From the NCBI GenBank assembly GCA_038225855.1, contig JBBRQU010000017.1:1-64000 (forward strand): DNA of 64,000 nucleotides, in the 5' to 3' direction. The notes under the pieces were generated by a model, which was not told where the DNA came from, made no database searches, and saw only the letters and a program-made list of their open reading frames with translations. The translations under genes and the position numbers were made by a program. Position 1 is the first letter of the stretch, and each line of letters starts with the position of its first letter. This document shows, one piece after another, positions 42,156 through 50,365 of this stretch. The stretch is from CAHJXF01 sp038225855 (GTDB lineage Bacteria > Pseudomonadota > Gammaproteobacteria > Burkholderiales > Burkholderiaceae_D).

Positions 42156-43358
42156 TCAAACGTACGACAACCCCATCGCCTCGCGCACTTCGCGCATGGT
42201 CGCGCGCGCGGCCTCGCGCGCCTTGTCGCAACCGGCATCGACGATGTCGCGCAACAGCGCCGGGCTATCGATATAACGCTGCGCGCGCTCGCGGATCGGT
42301 TGCTGCTCGCGAATGATCGCGTCGATCAGCGGCTGCTTGCATTCGAGGCAACCGATGCCCGCGGTCGTGCATCCCTCGACGACCCACTCGCGCGTCTCGG
42401 CATTCGAATAGACCTTGTGAAGCTCCCACACCGGACAACGCTCGGGGTTGCCGGGATCGGTGCGACGTACGCGCGCCGGGTCGGTCTGCATCGTGCGGAT
42501 CTTCTTCGTCACGATGGCCGGGTCTTCGCGCATGCCGATGGTATTGCCGACGCTCTTGCTCATCTTTTGCCCGTCGAGTCCCGGCAGTCGCGGCGACTCG
42601 GTCAACAAGGCCGCAGGTTCGACCAGGATCTGGCGTTGCGATCCGCTCAGATAACCCAGAAGACGTTCGCGATCCGCAGCGCCGAGACTCCTGGCGTTGG
42701 CGAGCAGCATGCGGCCTTCTTCGAGCGAGTCCGCGTCGCCTTGCTCGCCGTAGCGCTTTTTCAGCAACTCGAAAGTCTTGCCATCGCGGTTTCCCAGCTT
42801 CGCGATCGCGGCCTTGGCCTTGTCTTCGAATTCCGGCTCGCGACCGAACATGTGATTGAAACGCCGCGCGACTTCGCGCGTGAGTTCCACGTGGGGCACC
42901 TGATCTTCACCGACCGGCACGTAGTGCGCGCGATAGATCAGGATGTCGGCCGACTGCATCAACGGATAGCCGAGGAAACCGTAGGTCGTCAGGTCCTTGT
43001 CCGTCAACTTGTCGATCTGGTCCTTGTAGGTCGGCACGCGTTCGAGCCATCCGAGCGGCGTGGTCATGCCCAGCAACAACGCAAGCTCGGCGTGTTCGAT
43101 CACGCGTGACTGGATGAAGAGGGTGGAGCGCTCGGGATCGAGCCCCGCAGCCAGCCAGTCGATCAGCATTTCCCACACGCTCTTCTCGATGATCGAGACA
43201 TCGTCGTAGTGGGTCGTCAACGCATGCCAGTCAGCGGCAAAGAAGAAGCACGAATACTTCTCCTGCAGACGCACCCAGTTCTTCAAGGCGCCGTGATAGT
43301 GGCCGATGTGCAGGGCGCCGGTCGGGCGCATGCCGGAGAGAACGCGTTCGGAAGCCAT
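42156..43358 (-). CDS. trpS: Tryptophanyl-tRNA synthetase
   Basis: A 400-residue class I synthetase. HIGH-type motif: TGALHIGHYHGALKNW. KMSKS motif: LDGQKMSKSVGNTIGM. LMQSADILIYRAHYVPVGED is the TrpRS tryptophan pocket. It charges tRNA-Trp. The start at 43358 (MASERVLSGMRPTGALHIG) is the family start. It lies 38 bases after the M50 protease gene, a standard neighbour in betaproteobacteria. Confidence 0.96.
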   Translation of the reverse strand: MASERVLSGMRPTGALHIGHYHGALKNWVRLQEKYSCFFFAADWHALTTHYDDVSIIEKSVWEMLIDWLAAGLDPERSTLFIQSRVIEHAELALLLGMTTPLGWLERVPTYKDQIDKLTDKDLTTYGFLGYPLMQSADILIYRAHYVPVGEDQVPHVELTREVARRFNHMFGREPEFEDKAKAAIAKLGNRDGKTFELLKKRYGEQGDADSLEEGRMLLANARSLGAADRERLLGYLSGSQRQILVEPAALLTESPRLPGLDGQKMSKSVGNTIGMREDPAIVTKKIRTMQTDPARVRRTDPGNPERCPVWELHKVYSNAETREWVVEGCTTAGIGCLECKQPLIDAIIREQQPIRERAQRYIDSPALLRDIVDAGCDKAREAARATMREVREAMGLSYV

Positions 43359-43396
43359 GACGCTCGTCGAGAGATTGACCACGCAGCAGGGGGGAA

Positions 43397-44044
43397 CTAC
43401 AGGAAGGGACGAATCAGCGCGCCGAAAAGCGCTTGCATCGCACCGATGATCGGCAGCATCCACGCATTGAGCAGGCCGGTGGTCACCAATGCGAGCACGA
43501 TGAAGAAGCCATAAGGTTCGATGCGCGAATACGGCACAGCAAGCCGCATCGGCAGGATGCCGATCAACACGCGACCGCCATCGAGCGGCGGAACTGGAAA
43601 CAGATTGAGCGCGAACATCACCAGATTCACGAGCACGCCGGCGTTGGCGACCGAGTAGAAGAATTGCTCCTGCAACCCCGACAGCGCGAGCGTGACGCCG
43701 AACGCCAACCAGATCAGCGCCTGAACCAGGTTGGCGAGCGGGCCGGCGAGCGCGACCCAGATCATGTCGCGCTTGGGATTCTTCAGATTCGCGAACGACA
43801 CCGGAACCGGTTTCGCATAACCGAAGACGAATTTTCCAGCGGTCAGGATCGCAAGCACGATCGGGATCACGATCGTGCCGATCGGATCGATGTGCTTCAG
43901 CGGGTTGAGCGTGACTCTTCCCTGCACGAAAGCGGTCGCATCGCCGAAATGCTTCGCGACATAGCCGTGGGCGGCTTCGTGCAAGGTGATCGCAAAGATG
44001 ACGGGAATGGCATAGACGGTGATCGTCTGGATGATGTCATTCAT
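43397..44044 (-). CDS. Site-2 protease family (M50) membrane protein
   Basis: A 215-residue membrane metalloprotease of the short, PDZ-free class. The zinc motif is LHEAAHGYVA (H22, E23, H26), and the third ligand is in NLFPVPPLDGGRVL. Six hydrophobic segments cover most of the protein. Members cleave peptides within the membrane; the substrate is unknown. It lies between the Sua5/YciO gene and trpS, in the same direction. Confidence 0.9.
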   Translation of the reverse strand: MNDIIQTITVYAIPVIFAITLHEAAHGYVAKHFGDATAFVQGRVTLNPLKHIDPIGTIVIPIVLAILTAGKFVFGYAKPVPVSFANLKNPKRDMIWVALAGPLANLVQALIWLAFGVTLALSGLQEQFFYSVANAGVLVNLVMFALNLFPVPPLDGGRVLIGILPMRLAVPYSRIEPYGFFIVLALVTTGLLNAWMLPIIGAMQALFGALIRPFL

Positions 44045-44110
44045 GCGACATTCTATCAGTGGGCCTCGGCGGCTGCCCTCGCCGGCGCGCCACCGGATTG
44101 GCCTGCGCGC

Positions 44111-44752
44111 TCATTGCACGCTCGACAGTTCGAGCCCGAACGGCGCGAGCTCGCCCCGCCCGGCGCGTATCAATTGCGGCGCCGCGCCGGTCAGATCGAT
44201 CACGGTCGATGGCTCGATGCCGCACGCTCCGCCATCGAGCACGAGGTCGAGCACGTGTTCGAGCCGTTCACGAATCTCGATGCCGTCGTTGAGCGGAATG
44301 GTTTCACCGGGCAGCATCAGCGTCGTCGACAGCAAGGGGCCGTCGAGCTCGTGCAGGAGAGCCTGCGCGATCGCGTTGTCGGGCACGCGCAGTCCGATGG
44401 TCTTGCGCGACGGATGCGAGACGCGCTTGGGAACCTCGCGAGTCGCCGGCAGGATGAACGCATAGGGACCCGGCGTCGTCGCCTTCAGCAGCCGATATTG
44501 CACGTTGTCGACCTGCGCGTATTGCCCGATCTCCGAGAGGTCGCGGCACAGCAACGTCAGATGATGCTTGTCGTCGATGCCGCGAATCCGACGCAGGCGC
44601 GTGACGGCCTGCTTGTCGTCGAGGTGGCAAGCGATCGCGTAGCAGGAGTCGGTCGGCAGGGCGATGACCCCACCATCGCGCACGATCTGCGCGGACTGCT
44701 TGATCAGCCGCGGCTGCGGGTCGTCGGGATGCGGTGCGAAATATTGGGACAT
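44111..44752 (-). CDS. L-threonylcarbamoyladenylate synthase family protein (Sua5/YciO)
   Basis: A 213-residue YrdC-fold protein. It has VRDGGVIALPTDSCYAIACH, then KHHLTLLCRDLSEIGQYA, PGPYAFILPATREVPKR and TIGLRVPDNAIAQALLHE. The fold makes threonylcarbamoyl-AMP for tRNA t6A37. Whether this copy is the TsaC enzyme or the YciO paralogue cannot be settled by eye; the length and the TPGPYAFIL segment favour YciO. It lies between PHP and M50 genes. Confidence 0.87.
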   Translation of the reverse strand: MSQYFAPHPDDPQPRLIKQSAQIVRDGGVIALPTDSCYAIACHLDDKQAVTRLRRIRGIDDKHHLTLLCRDLSEIGQYAQVDNVQYRLLKATTPGPYAFILPATREVPKRVSHPSRKTIGLRVPDNAIAQALLHELDGPLLSTTLMLPGETIPLNDGIEIRERLEHVLDLVLDGGACGIEPSTVIDLTGAAPQLIRAGRGELAPFGLELSSVQ

Positions 44753-44844
44753 GCGCGATCAACGCGGCGACGACCCGCCGCGCTGACAGCGCGTCGCTAC
44801 CCGCACAATGAAGGGACACGAGTCAAGCGGCTCGAGAGAAGTGC

Positions 44845-45723
44845 TTACCAGTCGTGCCAGACCGGCACGACCGAGTCGGGCAGAGGCGGCAATGTGCCGA
44901 GATCGAAGTGGCTTTCCTTGGGGCCGTGAAAGTCCGAGCCGCGCGAAGCCATGAAGCCGAACTCCTTCGCATAGTTCGCGAAGCGCTTGTACTGGTCCTT
45001 GCTGTGGCTGCCGGTCACGACTTCGATCGCGGCGCCGCCCAGTTTCTTGAAATGCGTGAACAGTTCCCGCAGCGAAGCGTCGTTGAGCTTGTAGCGGCCC
45101 GGATGCGCAATCACTGCCACGCCGCCCGCACCGCGTATCCATGCGACCGCGTCTTCGAGCGTCGCCCATTGCGTGGGCACGTATCCGGGCTTGCCCGCGA
45201 CCAGATATTTCGTGAAGACCTCGTGCACATCGTCGCAACGATTGATCTCGACGATGTAGCGCGCGAAGTGCGTGCGGCTGATCAGGTCGGGATTGCCGAC
45301 GTAGTTGAGCGCGCCTTCGAACGCATCGGGAATGCCGACTTCCGCGAGCTGCGCAGCCATCTCGTGCGCGCGCCGCGTGCGGCCTGCGCGCGTGCGTTCG
45401 AGACCTGCGATCAAGGTCTCGTTATCTGGATCGATCTTGAGACCGACGATATGCAGCGTCTCGTTGCGCCAGGTCACAGAGATCTCGACGCCGGGGACGA
45501 ACGCGAGGCCGACGCTTTGCGCCGTGGCGGCCGCTCGCGCGAGCCCGCCGAGTTCATCGTGATCGGTCAACGCCCAGAGCTGAACGCCCTTCGCGTGCGC
45601 GCGTTGCGCCATCTCGACCGGGTCGAGGACGCCGTCCGAAACATTCGAGTGGCAATGGAGATCGGCGTTCAGAGGCGTCCGGTCGCGGCGCGCATTCAAC
45701 GAAAACTTGGGTAGTGAAAACAT
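44845..45723 (-). CDS. PHP-domain phosphoesterase (RNase AM/YciV-like)
   Basis: A 292-residue PHP phosphoesterase. Metal-binding motifs visible are DLHCHSNVSDG near the N-terminus, LTDHDELGG, GVEISVTW, VAVIAHPGRY and GSDFHGPKES. The E. coli relative YciV (RNase AM) is a 5'-3' exonuclease that matures rRNA 5' ends and acts on 3',5'-bisphosphonucleotides. It heads the minus-strand group with Sua5/YciO, M50 and trpS. Confidence 0.9.
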   Translation of the reverse strand: MFSLPKFSLNARRDRTPLNADLHCHSNVSDGVLDPVEMAQRAHAKGVQLWALTDHDELGGLARAAATAQSVGLAFVPGVEISVTWRNETLHIVGLKIDPDNETLIAGLERTRAGRTRRAHEMAAQLAEVGIPDAFEGALNYVGNPDLISRTHFARYIVEINRCDDVHEVFTKYLVAGKPGYVPTQWATLEDAVAWIRGAGGVAVIAHPGRYKLNDASLRELFTHFKKLGGAAIEVVTGSHSKDQYKRFANYAKEFGFMASRGSDFHGPKESHFDLGTLPPLPDSVVPVWHDW

Positions 45724-45747
45724 AGGCGCATTTTACGCTTTGCGCTC

Positions 45748-45823
45748 GTCGTTCCCGCGAACGCGGGAATCCAGCGGCGTGCGCACATCAACGACACTGG
45801 ATCCCTGCATTCGCAGGGACGAC
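45748..45823. repeat. Intergenic palindromic repeat, family B, first of two copies
   Basis: Left arm GTCGTTCCCGCGAACGCGGG then AATCCAGCGGCG, a centre with ACACTGGATCC, and right arm ending TGCATTCGCAGGGACGAC. A near-identical copy begins exactly 100 bases downstream. Confidence 0.7.
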
Positions 45824-45835
45824 AGGCGCCGCGAT

Positions 45836-46804
45836 TCACTTCGACTCGTCGTTCCCGCGAACGCGGGAATCCAGCGGCGTGCGCACATCAACGACACTGG
45901 GTTCCTGCTTTCGCAGGGACGACGGCGCAAGAAACCGCTCGATCGCAACCGCGAGTTGTTCAGGCTGATCGTGATGCAGCATGTGCCCGGCATCTGCGAT
46001 CCATTGCCGCTCGACCGATTTGATCGCCGCGATGCGATCGGCATAGCCGGGCAGCGCGTCCATGCGTTTCGCATAGCCGGAGTCGCGCGCCATGACCCAC
46101 AGCACCGGCGCCGTGATCGCGGCCCAGCATGCGACGACTTCCTCGGCACGATAGAGATAAGGATTGACGACCTTGTGCGCCGGGTCTCCGAGGATGCGAT
46201 ACGTCCCTGCATCGCTCGGCTCGGACCAGTGCTGCGCGAGAAAGCGCGCGCGGTCTTCGCGCAAGTGCGGGTTGGTCTTTCGCAAGCGTTCAACCACCGC
46301 TTCGAGCGACGCATAGGGCTTCAAGGTCGGCGGCTCGCGCAGCTCGGCAAGCCAGCGCGCGAGCCGGCCGGGCGCCATGTCGGGCGAGTCGCCCGACATG
46401 CCCAGACCTTCGAGATTGACGAGCCGCGCGACGCGCTCGGGCCGCGCGCCCGCATACATCAACGCCATGTTGCCGCCCAGGCTGTGCGCGACCAGGTCGA
46501 CGGCGCGCCCGGGCGAATAGTGTTCGAGGATCGCGTCGAGGTCCGCGATGTAGTCGGGCAGCCAATAGCTGCCGGCAGTGGACCATGCGCTCAATCCATA
46601 GCCGCGCCAATCCGGGCCGACGACATGCCATTCGCGTTCGAGCGCATCGATCAGAAACTGGAACGAAGCCGACACGTCCATCCATCCGTGCAGCATCACC
46701 AGCAGAGGCGCCGCCGGATCGCCCCACTCGCGCACGTGATAGTCGAAGTCGCGAATGCGCAAGAAGGTCGAGCGGCTGGGCTTCGTGAGGACGTAGGCTT
46801 GCAT
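45836..46804 (-). CDS. Alpha/beta hydrolase with repeat-derived C-terminus
   Basis: A 322-residue hydrolase starting MQAYVLTKPSRSTFLRIRDF. LLVMLHGWMDVSASFQFLID is the oxyanion region; LVAHSLGGNMALMYA is the nucleophile elbow; DAGHMLHHDQPEQLA carries the His. The usual protein end is near FLAPS; the last 27 residues (SLRKQEPSVVDVRTPLDSRV, then RGNDESK) are the translation of the second palindromic repeat. The insertion has therefore replaced the original stop. ATG 46804 is chosen as the family-like start; two earlier in-frame ATGs exist. Confidence 0.85.
   Translation of the reverse strand: MQAYVLTKPSRSTFLRIRDFDYHVREWGDPAAPLLVMLHGWMDVSASFQFLIDALEREWHVVGPDWRGYGLSAWSTAGSYWLPDYIADLDAILEHYSPGRAVDLVAHSLGGNMALMYAGARPERVARLVNLEGLGMSGDSPDMAPGRLARWLAELREPPTLKPYASLEAVVERLRKTNPHLREDRARFLAQHWSEPSDAGTYRILGDPAHKVVNPYLYRAEEVVACWAAITAPVLWVMARDSGYAKRMDALPGYADRIAAIKSVERQWIADAGHMLHHDQPEQLAVAIERFLAPSSLRKQEPSVVDVRTPLDSRVRGNDESK
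45848..45923. repeat. Intergenic palindromic repeat, family B, second copy
   Basis: Almost identical to 45748-45823 over its whole length (left 50 bases the same, GTTCCTGC in place of ATCCCTGC in the right half). It overlaps the 3' end of the hydrolase gene. Confidence 0.7.
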
Positions 46805-46921
46805 GGGATGGCGATGCGTGATCGAGGCGCGCTGCGGGAACATGACTTGCCTCATGCGGGGCGAGCCGATTATAAGAGGGGTCCATGGGGTGCTCGTGTC
46901 GAGCACATGACGGAGACTCGG

Positions 46922-48607
46922 ATGAACGATCGCTATGCCGAGCTGGTGCGCGACTTCCGTTGGGACGTGCCCGACGACTTCAACATCGCGCGCGCCTGCC
47001 TGCGATGGGCCGATGATGCCCAGCGCGTCGCGATGTGGTGCGCAGCTTCGCCGCGCGACGCGAACGCCAGCGACACGCTCGAGCCGCTCACGTATGCCCG
47101 ACTGCGCGACGCCACTCATCGCTTGTCCAACGTGCTGCGCGAGCTCGGCGTGTCGCACGGCGATCGCGTGGCGATCGTGTTGCCGCAATCTCCGGAGACC
47201 GCGGTCGCGCATCTCGCGGTCCATCAACTCGGCGCGATCGCCATGCCGTTGTCGCTGCTGTTCGGACCCGATGCACTCGAATATCGATTGCGCGACAGCG
47301 ACGCGGTGCTCGCGATCGTGACCGAATCGGGCATCGTTCCCTTCGTCGATCGCGAACACGGAATCCGTGCGACCTGCCCCGCGCTGCGCGAGATCATCGT
47401 CGTCGGCGAGGCGCCCGCAGGCATGCACGCGTGGAACGCGAGTCTCGAGCAGGCCTCTTCCGATTTCGACCCGGTCGCAACGCGCGCGACCGACCCGGCG
47501 ATCCTCGTATACACCAGCGGCACGACGGGCTCGCCCAAGGGCGCACTGATTCCACAGAGCGCGCTGCTCGGCAATCTCTCCGGCTTCGCGCTGTCGCAGA
47601 ACGGCTTTCCGCAAGACGGCGATGTCTTCTGGTCGCCGGCCGATTGGGCCTGGACCGGCGGCTTGATGGACGCGTTGCTGCCGACGCTTTACTTCGGCGC
47701 GGCGATCGTCGCCGACGATGCGCGCCGCGAAGGGCGCTTCGACCCGATCGCAAGCTTCCAATTGTTGGAACGTTATCGGGTCACCAACGGTTTCATCTTT
47801 CCCACCGCATTGAAGATGATGATGAAAGCCGTGCCGCATCCGCGAGAGCGCTACCACCTGCATCTGCGCGGCATCATGAGTGCGGGTGAAGCCGTGGGCA
47901 CGGCCGTATTCGAATGGTGCCGCGACAAGCTCGGCGTCGCCGTCAACGAGATGTTCGGCCAGACCGAGATCAACTACATCGTCGGCAACTCGTCTCGCGA
48001 ATGGCCCGCGAAGCCCGGCTCGATCGGGCGGCCGTATCCGGGACATCGCGTCGCGGTGCTCGATGACGAAGGGCGTATCTGTCCTCCCCGCCAGATCGGC
48101 GAAGTCGCTGCCAACAAGACCGACCTGCACGGTGATCCCGACCCGGTATTTTTCATCGGGTACTGGAGGAATCCCGAAGCGACCGAGGCCAAGTTCGACG
48201 ACAACGGCTGGTGCCGCACCGGCGACCTCGCGTATGCCGACGACGACGGCGACCTCTGGTATCAAGGTCGCGCCGACGACATGTTCAAGGCCGCGGGTTA
48301 TCGCATCGGGCCGTCCGAGATCGAGAACTGCCTCGTCAAGCACGCTGCGGTGGCCAATGCCGCCGTGGTCCCGAGTCCCGATCCCGAGCGCGGCAACGTC
48401 ATCAAGGCCTTCGTGGTGTTGACGCCGGGCTTCGACGGCAACGATGAACTCGTCGCCGAACTGCGCCAGCACGTGCGCGAGAAACTCGCTCCCTACGAAA
48501 CCCCGCGTGAGATCGAGTTCATCGATGCGCTGCCCATGACCACGACCGGGAAGGTGCAGCGGCGCGTGCTGCGCGAACGCGAGGCCGAGAAGAAGCGCTT
48601 GGCGTGA
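46922..48607 (+). CDS. Acyl-CoA synthetase (medium-chain/ACSM-like AMP-binding protein)
   Basis: A 561-residue adenylating enzyme. The motif ILVYTSGTTGSPKGALIPQS is the AMP-binding loop; SPADWAWTGGLMDALLPTLY, EMFGQTEINYIVGNSSREWP, GRADDMFKAAGYRIGPSEIE and TTTGKVQRRVLRE are typical of AMP-forming acyl-CoA synthetases near acetyl- and medium-chain types. The substrate cannot be read from the sequence. The start at 46922 has CGGAG eight bases before it; ATG 46907 is in frame. It is a single gene divergent from the hydrolase gene. Confidence 0.88.
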   Translation: MNDRYAELVRDFRWDVPDDFNIARACLRWADDAQRVAMWCAASPRDANASDTLEPLTYARLRDATHRLSNVLRELGVSHGDRVAIVLPQSPETAVAHLAVHQLGAIAMPLSLLFGPDALEYRLRDSDAVLAIVTESGIVPFVDREHGIRATCPALREIIVVGEAPAGMHAWNASLEQASSDFDPVATRATDPAILVYTSGTTGSPKGALIPQSALLGNLSGFALSQNGFPQDGDVFWSPADWAWTGGLMDALLPTLYFGAAIVADDARREGRFDPIASFQLLERYRVTNGFIFPTALKMMMKAVPHPRERYHLHLRGIMSAGEAVGTAVFEWCRDKLGVAVNEMFGQTEINYIVGNSSREWPAKPGSIGRPYPGHRVAVLDDEGRICPPRQIGEVAANKTDLHGDPDPVFFIGYWRNPEATEAKFDDNGWCRTGDLAYADDDGDLWYQGRADDMFKAAGYRIGPSEIENCLVKHAAVANAAVVPSPDPERGNVIKAFVVLTPGFDGNDELVAELRQHVREKLAPYETPREIEFIDALPMTTTGKVQRRVLREREAEKKRLA

Positions 48608-48626
48608 GCGAACAGACCGATCTCGC

Positions 48627-48950
48627 CTACGTCTTGCGCTCGTCCAGAGTTGCAACTTCGTTATAGGCGCCTACGCGTTTGAGGCTCGCCTTGAACGCAT
48701 TGAATTTGCGAACCATGGTCTTGTCGTCCACGGTGGCATTGCCCATCGCCAGTCCGTTCCAGCCGACATGCCAGAAGAATCTGCAACCCGTCGTGCGGCG
48801 TTCGGGCTCTTCTTGCAGCAACGCGAGATCCAATACCTGCCCAACGCGCGTCGCCCCCTTGTGAACGGCCGGAAAATATTCCTCGCGCATGAACTTCACG
48901 AATGCCTCGGCATCCTGTTTTTTCGGCAGCCTGATTTGATAAACAATCAC
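48627..48950 (-). CDS. Unrecognised small protein, possibly a ferredoxin-like (ABM/EthD-type) fold
   Basis: A 107-residue protein from GTG 48950 (VIVYQIRLPKKQDAEAFVKF, then MREEYFPAVHKGATRVGQ). AAGGAG lies eight bases before this GTG. The central WHVGWNGLAMGNATVDD and the repeated strand-helix layout are compatible with a dimeric alpha/beta barrel monooxygenase-like fold, but I do not recognise the family. The frame stays open to an ATG at 49139, overlapping the upstream gene by 77 bases, so a longer form is not excluded. It belongs to a three-gene minus-strand group. Confidence 0.5.
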   Translation of the reverse strand: MIVYQIRLPKKQDAEAFVKFMREEYFPAVHKGATRVGQVLDLALLQEEPERRTTGCRFFWHVGWNGLAMGNATVDDKTMVRKFNAFKASLKRVGAYNEVATLDERKT

Positions 48951-49062
48951 GTCGCTACTCCTTTGGGTTGCGGGAATCTCATATTGACCACGCCAGACTT
49001 GAAGGAAGTCGCCGTCATTCAATTCGCCCCTTTTATTCGGCTGCCAGAGCCAGGCGTCGGGA

Positions 49063-49644
49063 TCATGGTTTGGTGAAAGGCCCGTAAGGCTGCATATAAC
49101 AACGTCCGGCCTCGCCTCCAAGCGGCTCGATAAGCTCAAGGGCGTGAGTCGTTAACTCATACGACGATCTGGCGTTCGCACTTCGATGATAGGAGGCGCT
49201 GATCATGCACCAGTGGCGGGCATAGTGCAGCAGGAACACAGTTTCTCGAACGTAACCGTGAACATTATAGGCGCCCGTCGTATTGGTCACGAATGGCGAA
49301 TCGATTCCGCCGGCCTTCAACCACGCCTGAAGAACGAGCATTTTGTCGCGAGCGTCCGTCAAATAGGTGAGATTGTCTCTTGCCGCGCTGGCGTACACGC
49401 CGTTCACACCATTGGCCGCACTATCCGCCGCCGCCTTTTTCCTGCTGTCGATAATCTTGTTGATCACCGCTTGAATGGCCGCAGGCGTCAAGGATGCGCA
49501 CGGGTTTCCAAGGGGAGCCCGGGGAGATGCGGCTTTTGCCGCCTGTTTCGGGGGCGCGGGTTGAGGGCGGTCCGGCGGAATTCCAGCCGCTGGCGGCAGC
49601 GTCGGGGTTTCGATCGCAGAAGTTTCTTTTATCCTGGTATTCAT
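49063..49644 (-). CDS. Unrecognised protein with Pro/Ala-rich N-terminus
   Basis: A 193-residue protein. Residues 1-48 are rich in Pro, Ala and Lys (TLPPAAGIPPDRPQPAPPKQ). The rest is mostly helical (LTPAAIQAVINKIIDSRKKA, TDARDKMLVLQAWLKAGGID) and ends CYMQPYGPFTKP, with Cys, His and Tyr residues clustered in LLHYARHWCMISASYHRSAN. AAGGAGTGAATAA precedes the ATG. Base composition is less GC-rich than the neighbours. I do not recognise a family. It lies between a VOC gene and the small protein gene. Confidence 0.65.
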   Translation of the reverse strand: MNTRIKETSAIETPTLPPAAGIPPDRPQPAPPKQAAKAASPRAPLGNPCASLTPAAIQAVINKIIDSRKKAAADSAANGVNGVYASAARDNLTYLTDARDKMLVLQAWLKAGGIDSPFVTNTTGAYNVHGYVRETVFLLHYARHWCMISASYHRSANARSSYELTTHALELIEPLGGEAGRCYMQPYGPFTKP

Positions 49645-49756
49645 TTATTCACTCCTTGTTTTTTGTTGATAAGCAAGTCGCACGTCAACAGGGCGTCGGT
49701 AGCGGCTGCTTGAATGGCAGAAGAACAAATTGCCGATCCAAGCAGGGAAAAAAAAC

Positions 49757-50140
49757 TCAAGCGATATCTTCGTGAATACAAAGATAATTTCCCTCGGTGT
49801 CTTTGAACCACGCAGCTTTTTCAGAACCCAGAACGCAGACATGGTTGACGGTCTTCAATCCGGGAAAGTCATAATCTTCAAATACCACGCCGGCTCTCTT
49901 CATTGTTGCTATCGCCGATCCGATTTCATCCACTTTAAAACTGATCGTCGTATGGTCGGCTTTGGTTCCTCCTTCCTTGGGGAAAAGAGCAATGGTCGCG
50001 CCACCGGCGCATTGATAAACGAATTGCCCGTCAGGCTTCAATCCCACGGGTTTCAAACCCAGCTTGTTCTCGTAGAAATCCCTTGCGCGCTCCATATCGA
50101 TAATCGGCAGAATCATTGTCACTGGTGCGGTAGATAACAT
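49757..50140 (-). CDS. Glyoxalase/VOC-superfamily protein
   Basis: A 127-residue VOC (vicinal oxygen chelate) protein: MILPIIDMERARDFYENKLG, GQFVYQCAGGATIALFPKEG, HTTISFKVDEIGSAIATMKR, and AWFKDTEGNYLCIHED at the end. This two-betaalphabetabetabeta layout is typical of small glyoxalase-like proteins without assigned substrate. GAGAGGAG precedes ATG 50140. It is transcribed away from the di-haem cytochrome gene (226-base shared gap) and may be controlled with that cluster. Confidence 0.85.
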   Translation of the reverse strand: MLSTAPVTMILPIIDMERARDFYENKLGLKPVGLKPDGQFVYQCAGGATIALFPKEGGTKADHTTISFKVDEIGSAIATMKRAGVVFEDYDFPGLKTVNHVCVLGSEKAAWFKDTEGNYLCIHEDIA

Positions 50141-50365
50141 GATCGATCTCCTCTCGGGCGGTACATCCTTTGCATTGAGGATAAAGATGCGCTCAATGGC
50201 CCGATGTCGCAAGCAGGCTGCCCTATTCTGTCAAGAGAGCGGACCACTTCATCGAGCGCGCGCTTGCCGCCGGCGGCGATTGCAGCGCAGAATTGCTCGC
50301 GGCACCCGAAAATACTTCGCTCGACAAGAAGGGGTGCATCCGGCAGGCAGACGAGGAGAACTGCA

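Noticed and set aside
45748..45923. Direct repeats as a possible CRISPR array
   Set aside because: Only two 76-base palindromic units, no regular short spacers and no cas genes; they belong to the dispersed repeat family.
45707..48607. N-terminal extension of the acyl-CoA synthetase to 966 codons
   Set aside because: The added part is antisense to the hydrolase gene and repeats; the start at 46922 has a proper ribosome-binding site.
48947..49018. A 23-codon frame upstream of the 107-residue gene as a peptide precursor
   Set aside because: It has no core-like pattern or maturation enzyme nearby; kept only as a possible coupling leader in the findings.
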